Notes: a model not told the origin generated them from the letters alone. Counted from the stretch's first letter, positions 23,190-35,338 are shown. The stretch is 64,000 nucleotides of DNA from Sipunculus nudus (GCA_026874595.1 CM049312.1:71392929-71456928); one strand, 5' to 3'. Numbers and translations are program-made.

Positions 23190-25065
23190 GTACAAGGAAG
23201 TACAGAACATTATATGCAATGAAAAATGAAATAAATGCAAGATATACAGAAAGAAGGATCGAAAAATGAAAATTCAGTCCATACCTATTGCAAAATCGGT
23301 TGACAAAAAAAGCAATTAGCGTTTTAACCTCATCGGAGGTCAAATATAATACATATTCCTTCTTTGCATTCTATCAATTCTGACAGTTAATATAAATTAA
23401 TGGATGTTGTTTCCATCATCAAGTATCTCTTAAGTATCTTTATATTTCTAATGTCCCGTTTTATCCCATGGTTGTGCATCTGACTTTCCAGATATCGTAA
23501 ATTACCTCCAAGTACACCAAATGAAGTATAATAAGCTCTCTTTGTCAGAAAATTTACAAAGTCATTTGCAACATCCTGCATGTTCAGAAATAAATTTATA
23601 AAGCGGGAGCTGATTATGTTTATCAGAGCAGGAGAGTCCGCCAATCCATGTATAATATTATTTTGCGATTTATATGGTAAGTGCCGCAGAGAGGTGACGC
23701 AGAGCCTTTTATATGATATACTTAATCGATCAATTGACTTATGCTTAATTAACAAATTTTGAAAGGCGGAAGAGGAACAACAAAAAGAGTGAAATAGCCT
23801 GTTCTTAACCTTACTAGACAGACATCCAAAATTCGCTGTTAGGTTGTTTAAGCTTGAAAAAAAAATTGACTTTTACCGAAGGCGTTTGTTACCTGACAAG
23901 TTCCAAGTTACTATATTCCCCAAGTACTGTACAGAATCCTGCCATTCGAGGAAAACACCATTTAAAACGATCTTTTCTGATCAAGGTGGATACACCCTGT
24001 TAAAAATGACACATTTTGTTTTCTTTCCCTCATATCACATATCTTATTTTTCAGCAAACGTTTTACACTCTTTAACCATCTGTTGAAGCCCCGTTGGAGA
24101 TGGACATAAGAGTATAAACGCCTCAGCATATCATTCAATTTTGCCTTAATATCAGGTCTCGTAGAAATCTGCTAATATTCTAATGACCGTAGATGCGTTT
24201 CACGAGTAAATGGAACAACTTGAGAATATTAATTTTGTTAAAAGCGCGTGACGCATCAACAAAACAACTGTATACTGATGACCCGTTCCATATGTAATGT
24301 GCAATAACCTCCTTCATAACTACTGTGCACACGTTAGTCGAATGTCCCATCTTAAAAGCATATAGCCGTGGAGAAAAGCCAAGTTATCTACGTTTTTCTG
24401 ATAAATAACACAATCAAGTAATTTGCTGAAATAACTTTTTCAATGAAATACCCCTGTTGTTTTTCAATGAAATACCAATGTTGTGAGTACCTTTTGGTGA
24501 TATGTTTTTGATTGCCTGATTAACAATATCATAAAGTTTCGCCGCTTTATCTGGAAGGCTATGATATAAGTGTCTGTATTTTCCTCGAAGTGATTCGCAA
24601 TATTCGTACAAGTAAATTTATGATCAGCAGTCCTGGTCTGTGAAGGGCTACCTGACTTTATCTTTTTTACTTCGCTCCATCAGTCTCTGTCACGACTATT
24701 ATTTATCATGTCTGCCATACGTTATTTACGCAGGTTATTCTTTTGTCTTTGGCAGTTTCTCAATATTCTGTGATATCCTGCGCGAGTCCTACGTCTAATA
24801 ACAGCCACATGTCCTGTATTTGGGCGACCATTCTATATAGATAGCCTGTGCCAGAACAAGGACTGTTCTTTTATTGGTTTTACCGTATCTGACCAGTATG
24901 GTCTTTGTTTTCTGTTAGAGGTTCTTTGTTTTCGATATGGTAGCCACTTGATTCTAACATCTACACAACTTTGAACAATGTCTGCATAAAGAATATCTAT
25001 ATTTTGTGTGTGTGTTGAACAGGCATTGTTGGAACATGTTATAATATCACTAGAAATATTAATTT
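23188..25065 (-). pseudogene. LINE (LINE-X) linker, RT and C-terminal part, decayed
   Basis: On the minus strand the order is as follows. A linker carries YWSDTVKPIKEQSLFWHRL and RPNTGHVAVIRRRTRAGYHR (24,950-24,730). RT begins with KMGHSTNVCTVVMKEVIAHY and YSCFVDASRAFNKIN, motif A (24,360-24,225). A degenerate SNGASTDG stands at the motif B position. The C-terminal domain is an open 122-codon frame at 23,755-23,387 with LPYKSQNNIIHGLA and FINLFLNMQDVANDF. The residue pattern fits LINEs whose motif A reads CFLDASKAFD and that lack a zinc tail. The RT centre (FADD) is not readable. The upstream endonuclease lies at 27.59-28.23 kb, separated by a 2.4 kb insertion. Confidence 0.75.
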
Positions 25066-27520
25066 TTAGCTCAGCTGACTATAAGTCATCTGAGCTAACG
25101 TCGTGGTCCATTGTCCGTCTTCCGTCCGTCTGTCCGTCCGTCCGTCCGCCTGTCCGTAGATGTTGCACGTTTTTAAACCGTAAGAGCTAGGAATCCAAAA
25201 TTTGGCATTATGTTAAATATCCCTCAGATCTCCTACCAAGCCGAAAACTGGGTCTTTGCGACTTCATTCCTTTGAGAAATTAAGGAAAAACCTCATTTTT
25301 TTTATTTAAAAAAACCTATTTTCACACTTCAGGACTGCCTAATATTAAACCACTCATCTATTTTTCCTCATATTTACGATAAATAATTCTCTAAATAGTT
25401 CCTATATACATGCCAGAAATCAGGTCCGTATTATATAATTTAAAAAAGTTATGGGCCCAAACATAATGCATTTTGTAAATAATCAGGAAAGAAATTTTAT
25501 CACTTATCATAAAACTTGTTAAAGCTAAGCACTTTTTATTCAGTAATATAACTTTTATTAATAAAAAAAAAATGTATTCGCAAAATAAGATCAAAATCTT
25601 TTAGATTTTTAAAATATTAGCAAAAATAAAAAAATTGGTACCTCAATTTTTGCCCAACTTTGACCAAGGCACGTTTTCTTTCTGTAACTGCTGTGGGTTT
25701 GATTTTCAAAGCATGTTTTTCTTAGTATTTCAACTGTTAACACCTAAAATCAACTGATCAAAAACTGTAGATTTTATTTAAGTTTTCAAGCACCGTGTCA
25801 CATATTGTTTACATCAAGCTAGTGTTATGCAGTTTGCTAGAGCTCAGCTTCCCAGCTTCAGCTCTAAGTTCCTTAAATTTGGCATAAAGTTAGATGTCAC
25901 CAAATTCGCCTACCATGACAAGAATTTGGTCACTAGGCCGTAATTCCTTTGAGATATTAATGAAAAAATTCATTTTTCCATTAAAAACCCATTGTTACAC
26001 TTTAAGACTGCCCAATAACAAAACCACTGATCTGACTTTGATCATATATAATATTCATATTTTTCTCTACATTTGCTATGCATATGCTAGAAATAATGAC
26101 AGTATTGCGTAATTATGGGCCGAAACATAATGCACATTTTTAAAAAATAAGAAATATATTTACTCCCTTAACAAGAGGATTGCTGAAGCTAGAGGTTTTT
26201 TTGTCAGGGATCTAACATTATTTAATCAAGATTCAATTGATTACCCAAAATTAGTTATAGAATTAGTACCTTAAATTTTGCTTAACTTTGACCATGGCAC
26301 GTTTGTTTCCTGAGAGCACTGATGATATTATTTCATATCATGCACGCATAAGGATATAAGCCTTGTAGTTCACAAAGCTGAAAGAAATTGGCCAAAAATT
26401 GTAGCTCTTATTAATGTTTTAATGAGACCATGTCAGACACAGGCTCTACCCATATGTTGACCTTGTTGACCTTTCAGCAAATTATGCATGCTTGAGGCGA
26501 GGCATACACTTGGGCAGCCAGGCATCTTATGGCGAGCAACAGTTGATCCAGGTTTCAGCCCACTGATGATGTAAGAATCTTGTATGGATGGATAAAATGT
26601 CAATGTCAATGTTATTCGAAATAACACCATGCAGTAACATATGGTATTTTTCAGTTCAATTTTAATGATAAAAAAATAAATCATATTATTCATTACTAAT
26701 TATTAGGGATCATATGAAGGAAATTAATAATAGACAAAGAAACAGTTATCTATTATTAATCTAATATTAATCTAGATTCCTACTGTGTCTAGTGTGTATA
26801 TTGATGTGAAAGTAGTCCAAAGTGAATATATTACATTTATTTTTTAAATATAAATAAAAGCCATAAAACCAGGTACTTATGATCATTATTTAAATTTGCG
26901 AATTTGTATATTCTGGATTCCCAACATAATTGTTTTGGTTAAAACTGAATAAATACTAGACATGGTGCGCATGCTTTGCAAATGTATTTGAATACGAATA
27001 TGAATATGTACTGCATTAAAAATGTCTTGCATAAGAACGGGAATTCAGGTAAAAATGAAAATATTTGAATACCAATGCAGATTCTTTCAAAATGTATTCA
27101 TGAATGCATTTATGAATATATTCTATAATATTATTTTAATAATCATTTCAGTTATATTTTATTTTTTATATGATTTTCTTATTATTTTTAATAAAAATTA
27201 TATTGGCACAATATTTGTTATTAAATTTTAATAAATAGTTTAACTCTTTTATTATATGTGCTGCTTACAAGTTATATGGCCAAGTCAAAATCTCTGTGAC
27301 AAAAGCACTCCATTTGTTAATAAAATAAATGAAATTAATCCTCTTCCCTGACTCCAAAGATACTATCAAAATCATGCATAAGCTAAACACCAACAACTGG
27401 TAATACAGCATATATTTATAACCACACAAAACCCAGCATGTGCCTCATTCCCAAATCATATTTTTTAACATATATAACAGCTGAGCGCCGTGACCCATGG
27501 GTCCCTTATTCCAAATTTAT
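25066..27520. mobile_element. molluscan-type interspersed repeat inserted in LINE-X
   Basis: The insert starts at TTAGCTCAGCTGACTATAAG with a (GTCC)n run at 25,111-25,160, and ends near AACAGCTGAGCGCCGTGACC at 27,477-27,496. The LINE-X frame is continuous on the minus strand up to about 25,060 and resumes near 27,590, so the material between is an insertion. Two related sub-blocks occur inside: CCATTTTTGCCCAACTTTGACC-like at 25,640-25,675 and CTTAACTTTGACCATGGCACG at 26,280-26,300. That indicates internal duplication. Repeats with GTCCGTCC near one end and CAGCTGAGCG near the other are common in mollusc genomes, from memory. No transposase frame is seen, so it is probably non-autonomous. Confidence 0.55.
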
Positions 27521-27589
27521 TTCGAATGTGATTTTATTCCCCGACTCGCATCCTCAGTTACATTAAACCATTCAACCTGATAACGTTTA

Positions 27590-28230
27590 GGGTAAGTATC
27601 TCAATTAACTCAGAATGTATCTACACGAATATCACAATTTATAAGGACTGGATTCTGATGAGAGGCATTCAATGGATCATCTTTAATTCCTACCTGGCGA
27701 ATTGATTTATAAATATCACCCGAGCAGATGAAGTGATCAAGAGTGGAAGTACCCTCTGCCTTACAATTCATGTATGTCTGATCCTGCACAGCCTGCGGGC
27801 GATTCCAAGCAAAATATAGATTGTTATTAAAACAGAAGCGGTTTAAGTACCTTGTATGACTACTTGCCTGCATAAGTCAACATTACAGTCAACAGCATAT
27901 ATAATGGGATTTGCATTGTAAATTTCGAGTACTTGCTGCAGCTTATTTAAAGTGTGAAGACATTCCTCATTGACATCAGTTTTGGAACGATTATCACACG
28001 GCAAGTATTAACAAATTAATAAAACAGTAGAAACATCTGAAAGTTTCAGAGATACTGCGCATAAGCGATTTGTCCCCTGGATTAGTGGCTGGACGCGTCA
28101 GAGAGTGATTGGTGCCATAGTATTGCCACTCCTTCATGTGGCCGACCATAAAGTATATCACCAGAGCTATCAATACCTGTTTGAGCTGTAAACATATCCT
28201 TATCATAAAGAGAAGCTAGAAATGGTTCTC
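27590..28230 (-). pseudogene. LINE-X endonuclease part, decayed
   Basis: Minus-strand frames read GDILYGRPHEGVAILWHQSL (near 28,150) and, at 27,873-27,610, STLDHFICSGDIYK and NASHQNPVLINCD. The latter corresponds to the C-terminal half of an apurinic-type endonuclease, where a final Asp-His pair is expected. Here the pair is replaced by Ser-His, which would damage catalysis. Frameshifts separate the two halves. It continues the LINE at 23.2-25.07 kb. Confidence 0.7.
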
Positions 28231-28544
28231 TTCCCTTAATAAACCATGTCTTTTGTAAAATATTAAATCTGCACGATGTGCACGATAAGTGTTTTGATAT
28301 TATATCTCTTTATTTAATTTACTTTACTAGTTGGGATATATGATATCATTCTCAAGTTTTTCAGATTGTTAATTGGCATAGCAATAAAAATAATAGTGGT
28401 TTTCATTTGTTGATTTCTTATCCTGGTACTCTCTCCTTATAAAGAATTCTGCACCCAATCCCAGTGGGTCAAAATGCCTCATCGATTACTTTATCTATTT
28501 CATTAACATTTATCTTAATCTTTTACGATTTCATTAATGAATCA

Positions 28545-30700
28545 TTATACACATACAGAAGAGTATCGTTTTTCCAAAACCTCGAGGAACAAGCTTTGTG
28601 CTTGGGCATTCGATCGTTCTGATGAACGGTTTTGCTTAAACTGCACCGGGGATTATAGTAATTACGGCTGTGATCCGGACGTTACCAAATACTGACTCGC
28701 CGATAAAGAGAGCTAGCCCATAATAAACGTGTCACAATATACTGTGACATTTTCAATCGATTTAAACAGACATCATTTATAAAAGACCAGTATTATTAAT
28801 TTTGAACAGCCCTGCCATTGAATCATTGGTGTCGTACCTACACCATGTCATGCGTGGCTATAATGACAACTGGATTGACCACCCATATCCTCAACAGTGC
28901 TCACCGGAGTATCTACTGGAACAAATCAAAATTCCCACATTTTTAACAGAAATGACATGGCCCGTAGACTCTCTGAATATATAACGGAGGTTGATATAAA
29001 CTGAATCTGAATACCTGGCAATACTGAAACGAAGATCAAAGCTTTCCTTAAAAGCCACCCTGACCAAAGATGAGCCGAGGATCTTACGACTTGGCAGGGA
29101 GACGTTTTAGACACCTGCAACCCGCGGTCGGGTGTTCAGTTGTTAGTGTGTGTAATATTGTTCGTCCAGGCAAATTACTACGGCCCAAGCATAATGATTA
29201 AAACGAGCAGAGGGCAAACGGAACGGCGGGGCGGTGTTTGTCACACCTATTGCCTGAGCTCGGGAGCACAAATTAGTCAGCAATATATGCTGACATGGAT
29301 ACATATGTTTTGCATAAGACGATCTTCAACACCATTTGTTTTATTAAATTTTGTCATTTGTTAAAAATTTCGGAGATTCGGTGAAAATTTTGGTTCTCTG
29401 GATTTCATTTCAGATGATTGATATTTTCCCTTTAAACGGTTTTAAAATATAGGACAATATACTGTGTATGCAAGATTTATGTTATAATAGCTGCATGCCA
29501 AAGATACGTCTAATTGTAGCAGAACATTAAAAGATCGCTCCTAAACAAATACAATGTGAAACAAACCGAACAACACTAATGTAACTGCAGAGAAAAACAA
29601 AATTTACCATTGGAGAATATCAGTTGAACAGCTAACATTGTATACCTGGCCAATTTGAACCGTCTAGAAAACCGAAGAGAAAAACCTACATTTGCTTCAC
29701 AGAAAACACATTTTAACAAGTTCTTCTATTGGTTCAATGGCGTGGATTGCTTAACCTTTGAGTTAATTCCTTCCATCGTCTTTTTCCTTATTTTTCCAAT
29801 TTTACTTGCATGGCTTATTTAGTCTGCAGCTTGGATTATTTTGAAAATTCGATTAGAGGTCTTTCAGTGTTCTAAAAGCTGGACTTAAAAATCTAGACTT
29901 GTGTTTAAACATTCCACCTAATCGTTGAGTCCGAGTTTTGTTGCGATATTTTATTTTCTAGAGTGTTTGTCTAACTTTTAGGGTGGGGCTATCTTGAAGT
30001 CTTTGTTAATGTTCTTTTTATAAGTTTACTATACATTTCAGATTCGAGTTTTAAAAAGTTGTTTGTTACGTCTGATGACACTAATTCTCTCTCTTCTTCT
30101 TTCATTGTGTTGGTGTCTTGTTTAATTGCTCCTGGAAAGGTTCCACAATTTCCTTCAATTTAACATTCTGAAGGATCTTTAGGAGCCCTTCTTCGAAATG
30201 CTTCAGTTCCAGGATTTGCGAGGGTGGTTTTGCAAAGCGACATCCAAAGGTTAATTTTTTGTGTTTGTTTTACTTTGAGGTAAGAAAAAGGAGAATCGCC
30301 ATCTGATGATTCTTATATATTTGTCTGTTTTTTCTGATCAAAGCAGGTAGAAAAGATTCCACGACACTAAATGGATACATTTGAAATCGAAAGACATGAA
30401 TTACTATTCAATGTTAAATTGTCATCAAAGCCAGATCCGTCTCCTCATCATCTTAAAGATTATATCTTTATTAAAAAAAAACACTTCATTATTTACCGCC
30501 CCTCACCATCCACCCTTAACAAAAGAAAGGAAATTGCAGCGACATGCAGGCACAGAACCAAACACCCCTTGGTCAACATTCAAGAGTCCCAACAAGACCA
30601 CTTGTCGTTCTGACGAGTGGGGGTCCTTAGGGTATTTTCTCGTGTATTGGACTGCATGCTAATTAATGACGTAAAAGCATATGAAATACGAAAGAATTTT
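28545..30700. repeat. duplicated block C, copy 2
   Basis: A close copy of 18,840-20,975 over its whole length, in the same orientation. Block A does not lie beside it, so this unit is partial. Block D follows at 30,715. Confidence 0.9.
28905..29114 (-). pseudogene. exon-like segment of the duplicated gene, copy 2
   Basis: On the minus strand a GGGTTGCAG acceptor (AG at 29,116-29,115) and a strong donor, G then GTGAGC (GT at 28,904-28,903), bound 210 bp. The frame reads LGSSLVRVAFKESFDLRFS, then DSVYINLRYIFRESTG, then VISVKNVGILIC. It is open to the donor but has a TAA three codons in. Alternating hydrophobic residues suggest beta strands, as expected upstream of the vWD exon in this gene family. 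No domain is named from this exon alone. Confidence 0.4.
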
Positions 30701-30714
30701 CATTTGATTTTTAT

Positions 30715-30820
30715 ATACATATATAACGGAATATCTCTTTGAACCCCAGACAGACAGAACATAACTGTGGTTTGGATAGTTTTTGGCGGTCCGGGGCTTG
30801 ACCTTCAGTTTAAGGGTTTA

Positions 30821-30856
<36 letters not shown>

Positions 30857-31100
30857 AAATAATAATGGTAATAATATTATACCATTAACAAATAACATTT
30901 CATTTTGTTGGTGAAGGTTTAGTAGACATGAAGTTAGGACTTGAAACTGTACCACATTAATCTTTACATACCATATGCCAATATACAGTGTTACAGAAAA
31001 TTACAGCTGTTTTTCCCTATAGAATTGTTATTCTGGAGAAAAATCGTTATTATCCATATAGAATAATACCGTTCTAGACAATAATACACAATAACAGGAC
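30715..31100. repeat. duplicated block D, copy 2, with (ATT)n at 30,819-30,858
   Basis: Similar to 51,370-51,490 (ACGGAATATCTCTTTG, GGGCTTGACCTTCAG/GGCCTTGAACTTCAG) and to 49,120-49,230 (TTGAAACTGTACCACATTAA with ACATACCATATG). No coding is seen. From 31,100 to 31,740 nothing is recognised except a short inverted repeat reported separately. Confidence 0.5.
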
Positions 31101-31739
31101 TCAAACTAAATATAGCAGATGTTACTTCTTCTCAAATGATTTTTCATTATGTACATGCATTCATACTAGCACAAGCAATATATATAATGGAAAAGCCGTG
31201 TTTTCAATTCTGATTGGATATTGAGTAATATTTTAACCACGGTGCCTGGTGTGGGCGTGAGACAAAGCAGTACGCATCGCTCCAATCAGAAATATTTGCA
31301 ATACCTTATGAATCCTGACGTCATCCACATTTTGACGCCACGTCTAAGGTCCCTCCGTACAAAATGCGCCATTTCTAATCGCAACCCCTATTCAAGTCGC
31401 CTGTTGAAGGCCAATATAGTATAGAACATAATACAATTTGTTTAAATCACTTTAAATATCTGCAATAATGATATAAAATTATAATAAAAATAAAAACAAA
31501 TAAATAAATATTACTAAACAATAAAAAAAACAAATAGAATTAATATAAAAGAAACGTTAACAGAGTCTAATAGGTCCAGGTAAAAGAGTAAAAAAAAAGA
31601 TTGAGTAGCTAAGGATGAAGTGACGGAAGCAATAAAATAAAAAAAATAAACACGAATAATCAAAAAGATTATGTGATCGACAATGGCTAGCATTGGCTAT
31701 TAAAATATAGAGATGCTTATAAACTTCAATACCCAAATT

Positions 31740-33025
31740 TGTCTCAAATTTGTCCCCGCTTTAGTAAGCTCATCCTCATATGCTCCACATTGTGTCTAAA
31801 TTGTGAAAACTGTATGTCAACTGGTGTTTGTTTTTGATTCGAGTTGACAGATTGCCTACGGCCATATATTCTCATGCTTTATTTGAGACTAGTTTGCCGA
31901 TGTATATGGCTTTAGGACATAAGCTTCCTGTAATTAAATAACAGTTCCTTTTCTAATACTTGTAAATTGACCATTTCCAGTGCATGTTTTCCGGTATAAT
32001 TTGACAGTATCTCCTTGGGGGAAACTGGACACGTGGTCGATTGCATGGAAACGTACTATTTTGAATGTCTTGTGGAGTGATTTTGTATTTCACCAATTGT
32101 TGCGCAGATTTCTGGTTTGTTCATAGGCTAATATGTGTGAAGCCAGAAAGGACAGGGTCTGAAGTAAGAATGGCTTATAACAAGTGTGCAACTCTCTTTT
32201 AATGCTTGAGATATAGGTGGAACGTTCCAACCATTGGTATACGATTAGTTTTTTTTTTATAGAGTTTTCTTTAAAAACGTTTCACCTAGGACCTTAATGG
32301 CGTTGGCTATATGTGTATATAAATAATGTTATGTTTATATATTTAATGTCGTTTGTATCTTATGTTGATGAATGCCTTCCTTAGTTTGAGGAGTTCTTGG
32401 TCCATGTCAGTTTGTTCCGAACAAATCCTGTAATTTAGTATAGCATGACTATAAATGATTGATTTGCCGACATAGGTGGATAAGAGTTTGCTGGATATAT
32501 AATGTTGTTGCGATCAGTAAGCGTATAGTAAATTTAAGCCGGATATTTCTGTCTTCTTACTTAACAGTTTTCTCCAGAAAGTAAATAATATCGGTAGAAT
32601 ACTCATGTTTAGATTTATATAAGGGTTGTGACTAGTGAACTTATTGTGAAATTCTAACAGTTTAGGCTCGCCCTGATACCAAATTAGGAAAATGCCGTCA
32701 TTGTATCTTAGTTAAATGAGTTGTTTAATAGATTGGCATTCCAAGAAATCTTCCTGAAGGTTAATAATGAAGCAGTGGGCATATTGTGGTGCCATTCGTG
32801 TGACCATAGCTGTGCCATTTTTTGTAAACAAATATTTTCATCAAATTAAATATATTTTGGATAAGGATACATTCATAAAAATTCGTGTTGATTTCTGGTG
32901 TTTTTGTAATTATGTTTGCTATTATTATTATTAAGGATTTTCACGCATGCCTTCAGGCCATCCGTGTGAGGTATATTGGTATATAAACTTTCGACATCCA
33001 GGGCAACCAAATTATTTACAGTACA
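31740..33025 (-). pseudogene. Penelope-like element, near-complete RT plus endonuclease (PLE-3), decayed
   Basis: On the minus strand motif A reads NLVALDVESLYTNIPH (33,015-32,966). GTAMVTRMAPQYAHCF is motif B. RYNDGIFLIWYQGEPKLLEF is motif C, where the usual YIDD is YNDG, so the second catalytic Asp is gone. The thumb follows with LLSTYVGKS and YSHAILNYRICSEQTD. A linker with FPCNRPRC and a degenerate GIY-YIG domain (IYIGKLVSN, then RQSVNSNQKQTPVDIQF) completes it near 31,750. Single stops and frameshifts break it in several places. It is the most complete PLE in the window and lacks only its extreme N-terminus. Confidence 0.85.
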
Positions 33026-33040
33026 TTACATGCCATGGAA

Positions 33041-33572
33041 AAAAAATATCGAATAATGCAAGATATACAGAAAGAAAGAAAAAAAAATGAAAGTTCAGTC
33101 CATACCTATTACAAAATCGGTTAACAAAAAATCAATTAGCGTTTTAACCTCATCGGAGGTCAAATGTGAGGAACATATTCTATCTTTGCATTCTATCTTT
33201 TCTGACAGTTAATCTAAATTAATGGATACCATCATCAAGTATATCTTAAATATCTTTATATTTCTAATATCGCGTTGTATCCCATGGTTGTGCATCTGAC
33301 TTTGCAGATAACGTAAGTTACCTCCAAGTACGACAACTGAGGTATAATAACCTCTCTTTGTCAGAAAAATTTTAAAAAAGTTATTTGCAACGTCCAGCAT
33401 TCTCAGAAATAAATTTATAAAGCGTGAGCTGATTATATTTACCAGAGCCGAAGAGCCTGCCAATCCATGTACAATATTATTGTGCGAGATATTGTAAGTG
33501 CCATAGGTGACGCAGAGCCGTTTTTATATGATGTACTTAATCGATCAATTGACTTATGCTTAAATAACCATG
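33041..33572 (-). pseudogene. LINE-X C-terminal fragment, second copy
   Basis: Nearly the same DNA as 23,210-23,755, in the same orientation, with a minus frame at 33,463-33,209 reading ALVNIISSRFINLFLRM and VVVLGGNLRYLQSQMHNHG. The shared 3' flank (CAGTCCATACCTATTRCAAAATCGG) shows both are 5'-truncated copies of one LINE family. The upstream end is cut at 33,572, where the gypsy sequence begins on the other strand. Confidence 0.75.
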
Positions 33573-33587
33573 CAAACATCGCGATCT

Positions 33588-35245
33588 AGACATACTGCCT
33601 GTACTTAAGTGGTAAGATGATGGGGAACCAACACAGACAGAATTGCACCTGAGCAGCCCAGCAACAAGGTCCTTATGGCCCCTCAGGAAGCTGGAGGTCA
33701 AAGACAAGGTGCTGTACTACCGATGGGAAGATACACAGGAACCAAGATTATTGCTGGTGGTGCCCACAGAATTGAGGCCAATAATTTTGGACTCGGCGCA
33801 CTCAACGAAGACAGCGGGCCATTTGGGCTGAGACAAAACAGTGTTGTGGATCAAACAGAGTTTTTATTGGCATCAAATAGCGAGGGATGTTGAACTGTTA
33901 GGTCTTGCAGCACATGTAACAAGAACAAAAAGAGGACACGAAAGATGAGAGCTCGACTCAGCTCCTTTCATGCAGGCTATCCCATGGAGAGGATACACCT
34001 TAACATCCTAGATTCCTTCACCCCTAGTGAGGAGAACATTAAATGCCTCCTAATGATCATAGACCTGTTCTCGAAAAGGGTTGAATGTGTAGCTCTTCCG
34101 GAGCAGAGTGCGGAGACAATTGCTGAGAAATTCCTGACCCATTTTATCACCAGTTTCGGATGCCCAGTCACCGTGCACACTGATCAGGGTGTTAACTTTG
34201 AGTCCGGTTTGTTCACTGCCCTGTGTAACCAGTAGGACATATCAAAAACGCACACAACCCCTTACCGACCGGCGTCCAACGGCCAGGTTGAACGGCAGAA
34301 CCGGACACTTTTACAAATGATCGGATGGTATATCCTGGATAATGTAAAGACATGGGATAGGGACTTACGCATTCTGAGCATGGCCCTTCGTTCTACCGTA
34401 AACAGGTCCACAGGCTTTACAGCCAACATAGTTATGCTCGGGAGGGAAATCGTCCAGCCGATAGAGGTTATGCTGGGTACTATCAGGGAGAAGGTTCATT
34501 TTGCAACAGCCAGCCAGTGTATCAACGAATTAGTATCTCGTGTATCGGATGTCCACCATCATGTTCGAGCAAAATTAAGAGCCATCCAGGCTTATCAAAG
34601 GCGTTATTATAACGCAAAACTGAACGAAACTATCTATCAACCAGGGGATTTGGTTTACCTGCTGGACCGGTCAGCGAGAAAGGGAGTCAGCCCCAAGCTT
34701 CGCCCAATTTGGAAAGGGCCATATATGATTGTAAAGGAAAAACATCCAATTTACCTGGTGCGATTCAGGAAAAGAGACAAGTATGTGCCCCATGATAACC
34801 TAAAGTCATGTTCCGATGGCAGCATTTCTTTGTGGCTCAGAAGAGCCAGAAATCATCTCTTCCGGAATGATGCCACGGGCCAGAGTATGGAGGGTTCTTC
34901 AGACGGCCAAGCTGGGAGGGGATCCCCTGACCCTGACTCGGAGTCACTCAATTATCCTGGGAATCAAGGCGATGATGCCCCTCAGCTACCGGTTCAGGAG
35001 AGTCCTTCAGACGGCCAAGCTGGGAGGGGCTCCCCTGATTCGGAGACGCCCCATTACCCCAAGAATCCCCGCATGACGCCCCCCCCCCCCCCCATCTACT
35101 GGTTCGGGGTCCAGAAATTGAGCCAGGATCAAAAGGGGAACAGTGCAACCAGCTGGAGGGGGAGAAGAAACCTATCACCAGGAGCAGACGAGGGAGAAAA
35201 ATAAGGCGTCCAGCGTACTTAAAAGATTTTTCGTTGGACATTTAG
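33588..35245 (+). pseudogene. Ty3/gypsy pol, integrase region
   Basis: The sequence begins with DLDILPVLKW, the linker after RNase H in gypsy pol, so RT and RNase H are missing. A zinc-binding integrase N-terminus follows (AHSTKTAGHLG, IKQSFYWHQIARDVE). Its His pair is present but the CxxC pair is lost. The catalytic core (33,945 on) has YPMERIHLNIL, where the first catalytic Asp is Asn, then HTDQGVNFES, then NGQVERQNRTLLQM with the Glu. A TAG interrupts it at 34,233-34,235. The C-terminal domain is intact (YQPGDLVYLLDR, PIWKGPYMIVKE). The tail holds an imperfect tandem repeat and a C15 run. After the run, the reading frame that continues the family's usual ending (RRPAYLKDF) is shifted and stops at 35,243-35,245. 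Confidence 0.9.
34890..35060 (+). repeat. imperfect tandem repeat in the gypsy pol tail
   Basis: The run CTTCAGACGGCCAAGCTGGG occurs twice, about 111 bp apart (near 34,895 and 35,006), each followed by AGGGG and a Pro/Ser/Asp-rich stretch. It encodes two copies of SDGQAGRGSPD in a region expected to be disordered. Confidence 0.85.
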
Positions 35246-35310
35246 CATTAAGTGTATTGCTCCCTCCTTTAGCTAAGGGTTCCATACGACTATAAGAATC
35301 AGTGTTAATT

Positions 35311-35338
35311 ATTCTAATTTCTTCTTATTATCTTGCAG
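35311..35338 (+). promoter_or_regulatory. candidate 3' splice site upstream of the TatD frame
   Basis: TTCTAAT (35,313-35,319) could be a branch point. It is followed by a pyrimidine-rich run and TCTTGCAG, with the AG at 35,337-35,338. This lies between the end of gypsy pol and the TatD ATG (35,399). Branch-to-AG spacing of about 21 bases is normal. It would allow a spliced transcript for the downstream frame, as retroelements use for env. Confidence 0.4.

Noticed and set aside
34948-35241. 97-codon minus frame opposite the gypsy pol tail
   Set aside because: It is the shadow of a repetitive GC-rich coding tail; the plus frames carry the recognisable integrase ending.
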